Source: an uncultured Collinsella sp. | Lineage (GTDB): Bacteria; Actinomycetota; Coriobacteriia; Coriobacteriales; Coriobacteriaceae | DNA: 7,531 bases | Assembly (NCBI GenBank): GCA_902475865.1 | Contig: CABSBK010000046.1 | Location: forward strand, 1 to 7,531 | Reading direction: 5' to 3' | Part shown: piece after piece, positions 6,544 to 7,531 of the stretch | How the letters are laid out: every line of letters begins with the position of its first letter | Numbering within the stretch: the stretch's first letter is position 1 | Made by a program: the position numbers and the translations under genes | Notes under the pieces: model-generated | The model's input: only the letters and a program-made list of their open reading frames with translations | Told to the model about the DNA's origin: nothing | Databases searched by the model: none

Positions 6544-6610
6544 GATCCTTAGGCACGCGCATGTCTTGTAGATACCGGCGGGCTTTGCCCATCATAGGCT
6601 TTTGCGCGGG

Positions 6611-6616
6611 TAGAAT
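6611..6616 (+). promoter_or_regulatory. Candidate -10 element for the membrane-protein gene
   Basis: TAGAAT (6611-6616) matches TATAAT at five of six positions and lies about 46 bases before the ATG at 6662. The nearest -35-like hexamer, TTGCCC (6585-6590), is 20 bases away, longer than ideal. The strong terminator upstream means this gene needs its own promoter. The ribosome binding site GGAGAGG (6646-6652) lies 9 bases before the start. Confidence 0.45.
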
Positions 6617-6661
6617 GCATGGATAACTTGATGCTTACAGGCGACGGAGAGGAAACGTTGC

Positions 6662-7531
6662 ATGGACCAGGACAAGACGACCGTGATGGGCGGATATGGT
6701 TCCGCGCAGGCTGGCGGCAGCGCCGATGCGACCCGCATTGTGTCGAACCCCGGCAATGCTGCCCCCGATGCGACGCAGGCGTCCGCCGAACCCACACGAG
6801 TTATGGGCTATGGCGATACACCGCGGGATCCGTTTGATTATGCACCGCAGGACCCGTATGGCAATGCGACGCCGGACCCGTATGGCAATGCGGCGGCAGG
6901 CGCTTATAATAACCTGCCGCAAAATCCCATTCCGCAGCCTCAGCAGACGACGTATATGCCGCGCACGGCACAGTCCCAGCCTCGTTATGAGTCGCGCGAT
7001 CCGTATGCGCGCCAGCCTTATCGTGAGTACCCCAAGTCGATTCCGCAGTATGGTGAGGACGAGGAAGAGGCGCCGTCGCGTTCGTCGAGTGTGATCAAGA
7101 AGATCCTCATTGTGCTGGCGATCTTTTTTGCGCTGTCGGTTGTATTCGCCATTGTGTCGGGCATGCTCAACAAACGGGGGAGTTCAACGGCCGATACCAC
7201 TGCCGAGCAAACCGAGTCCGCCTCATCTAACACCGTCGATCTGAGCGATATCCCGGGGCAGTACTGGTCCAACGCCAAGAAGCTCCTCAAGTCGCGCGGC
7301 GCCGATCTTTCGAACGCCGTGATCCTGACCGACGATGGCTCAACGCCCGTCATCGATTCCAACTGGGTTGTTACGAATGCCTACTATAACGACAACGGCA
7401 ACCTGGAGATTCAGCTCACGCACAAGAACAGCTATGGCAATTCGTCCGGTGGCCAAAGCGGTACCGACAGCTCGAGCTCCAACACGCTGGAGGACCTGAG
7501 CAACAAGGCGCAGGAATTGGGAGACAAGGCG
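6662..7531 (+). CDS. Single-pass membrane protein with disordered N-terminus and PASTA-like region (3' end outside window)
   Basis: The frame is open for 290 codons from ATG 6662 to the window edge without a stop; the rest is missing. GGAGAGG precedes the start by 9 bases. Residues 1-140 look disordered: rich in Pro, Gln, Tyr, Gly and Ala, with DPYGNA repeated at 64-69 and 72-77 and an acidic patch EDEEE (132-136). Residues 148-169 form one hydrophobic membrane segment preceded by two lysines. A Ser/Thr-rich linker (173-192) leads to a region (about 195-256) resembling a PASTA domain: DIPGQYWSNAKKLLKSRG, a DDGS turn and IDSNWVV. A second Ser/Gly/Asn-rich linker follows. An N-in topology with the PASTA-like part outside is inferred. 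PASTA domains often bind cell-wall fragments in penicillin-binding proteins and Ser/Thr kinases, but no kinase or transpeptidase motif is visible here. No specific function can be assigned. Confidence 0.75.
   Translation, partial: MDQDKTTVMGGYGSAQAGGSADATRIVSNPGNAAPDATQASAEPTRVMGYGDTPRDPFDYAPQDPYGNATPDPYGNAAAGAYNNLPQNPIPQPQQTTYMPRTAQSQPRYESRDPYARQPYREYPKSIPQYGEDEEEAPSRSSSVIKKILIVLAIFFALSVVFAIVSGMLNKRGSSTADTTAEQTESASSNTVDLSDIPGQYWSNAKKLLKSRGADLSNAVILTDDGSTPVIDSNWVVTNAYYNDNGNLEIQLTHKNSYGNSSGGQSGTDSSSSNTLEDLSNKAQELGDKA
6850..6892 (+). repeat. Tandem in-frame 24-bp repeat encoding DPYGNA units
   Basis: A 19-base stretch at 6850-6868 recurs exactly at 6874-6892, giving a 24-base (8-codon) period. 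It encodes DPYGNATP then DPYGNAAA. Looser copies of the DP-aromatic motif occur nearby (DPFDY at residues 56-60, DPYARQPY at 113-120). Identity at synonymous positions suggests a recent duplication by slippage in the disordered segment. Confidence 0.85.

Noticed and set aside
6580..6590. GGGC-TTT-GCCC mini-hairpin downstream of the fhs terminator
   Set aside because: A 4-bp stem with a 3-base loop is expected by chance in GC-rich DNA, and it has no T-tract.

Overview
The window looks like chromosomal DNA from a GC-rich actinobacterium. The gene set and codon bias (strong preference for G/C at third positions), together with protein features, suggest class Coriobacteriia, most likely Collinsella or a close relative. 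This is an inference from recognition; no database was searched. All genes lie on the + strand, and every long minus-strand reading frame is a codon-bias shadow.

Layout. (1) Positions 1-75 hold the last 24 codons of a superoxide reductase/desulfoferrodoxin-type gene, followed by an intrinsic terminator (122-153). (2) Positions 193-2178 encode a 661-residue protein with the full two-domain layout of glutamine-dependent NAD+ synthetase (nitrilase-like amidase plus synthetase). The nitrilase catalytic residues and the synthetase PP-loop both appear destroyed, and the protein has an extra C-terminal region with a Gly-Pro-Gln tail, so it is probably a pseudoenzyme. (3) Positions 2179-2458 are a non-coding stretch. 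It holds a perfect 12-bp hairpin, an approximately 100-nt imperfect fold-back, and then an extended -10 promoter directly abutting a near-consensus LexA/DinR-type SOS box. (4) Positions 2459-4667 are ruvC-ruvA-ruvB, a tightly coupled Holliday-junction resolution operon; both gene junctions are TGATG overlaps. (5) Positions 4814-6481 are fhs (formate-tetrahydrofolate ligase), with its own promoter and a strong terminator. (6) Positions 6662-7531 are the 5' part of a gene for a single-pass membrane protein with a disordered Pro/Gln/Tyr-rich N-terminus and a PASTA-like extracytoplasmic region; it runs off the window.

How they fit together. RuvAB (branch migration) and RuvC (resolvase) act as one complex on recombination intermediates, and the SOS box predicts DNA-damage induction of all three. 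fhs feeds one-carbon units into folate metabolism and appears to be an independent transcription unit. The superoxide reductase, NadE-like and membrane-protein genes have no evident functional link to ruvCAB.

The two items most worth pursuing are the motif-less NadE-like protein and the fold-back element between it and the ruvCAB promoter. I see no CRISPR array, insertion sequence, tRNA or rRNA, and no clear multi-gene undescribed system.
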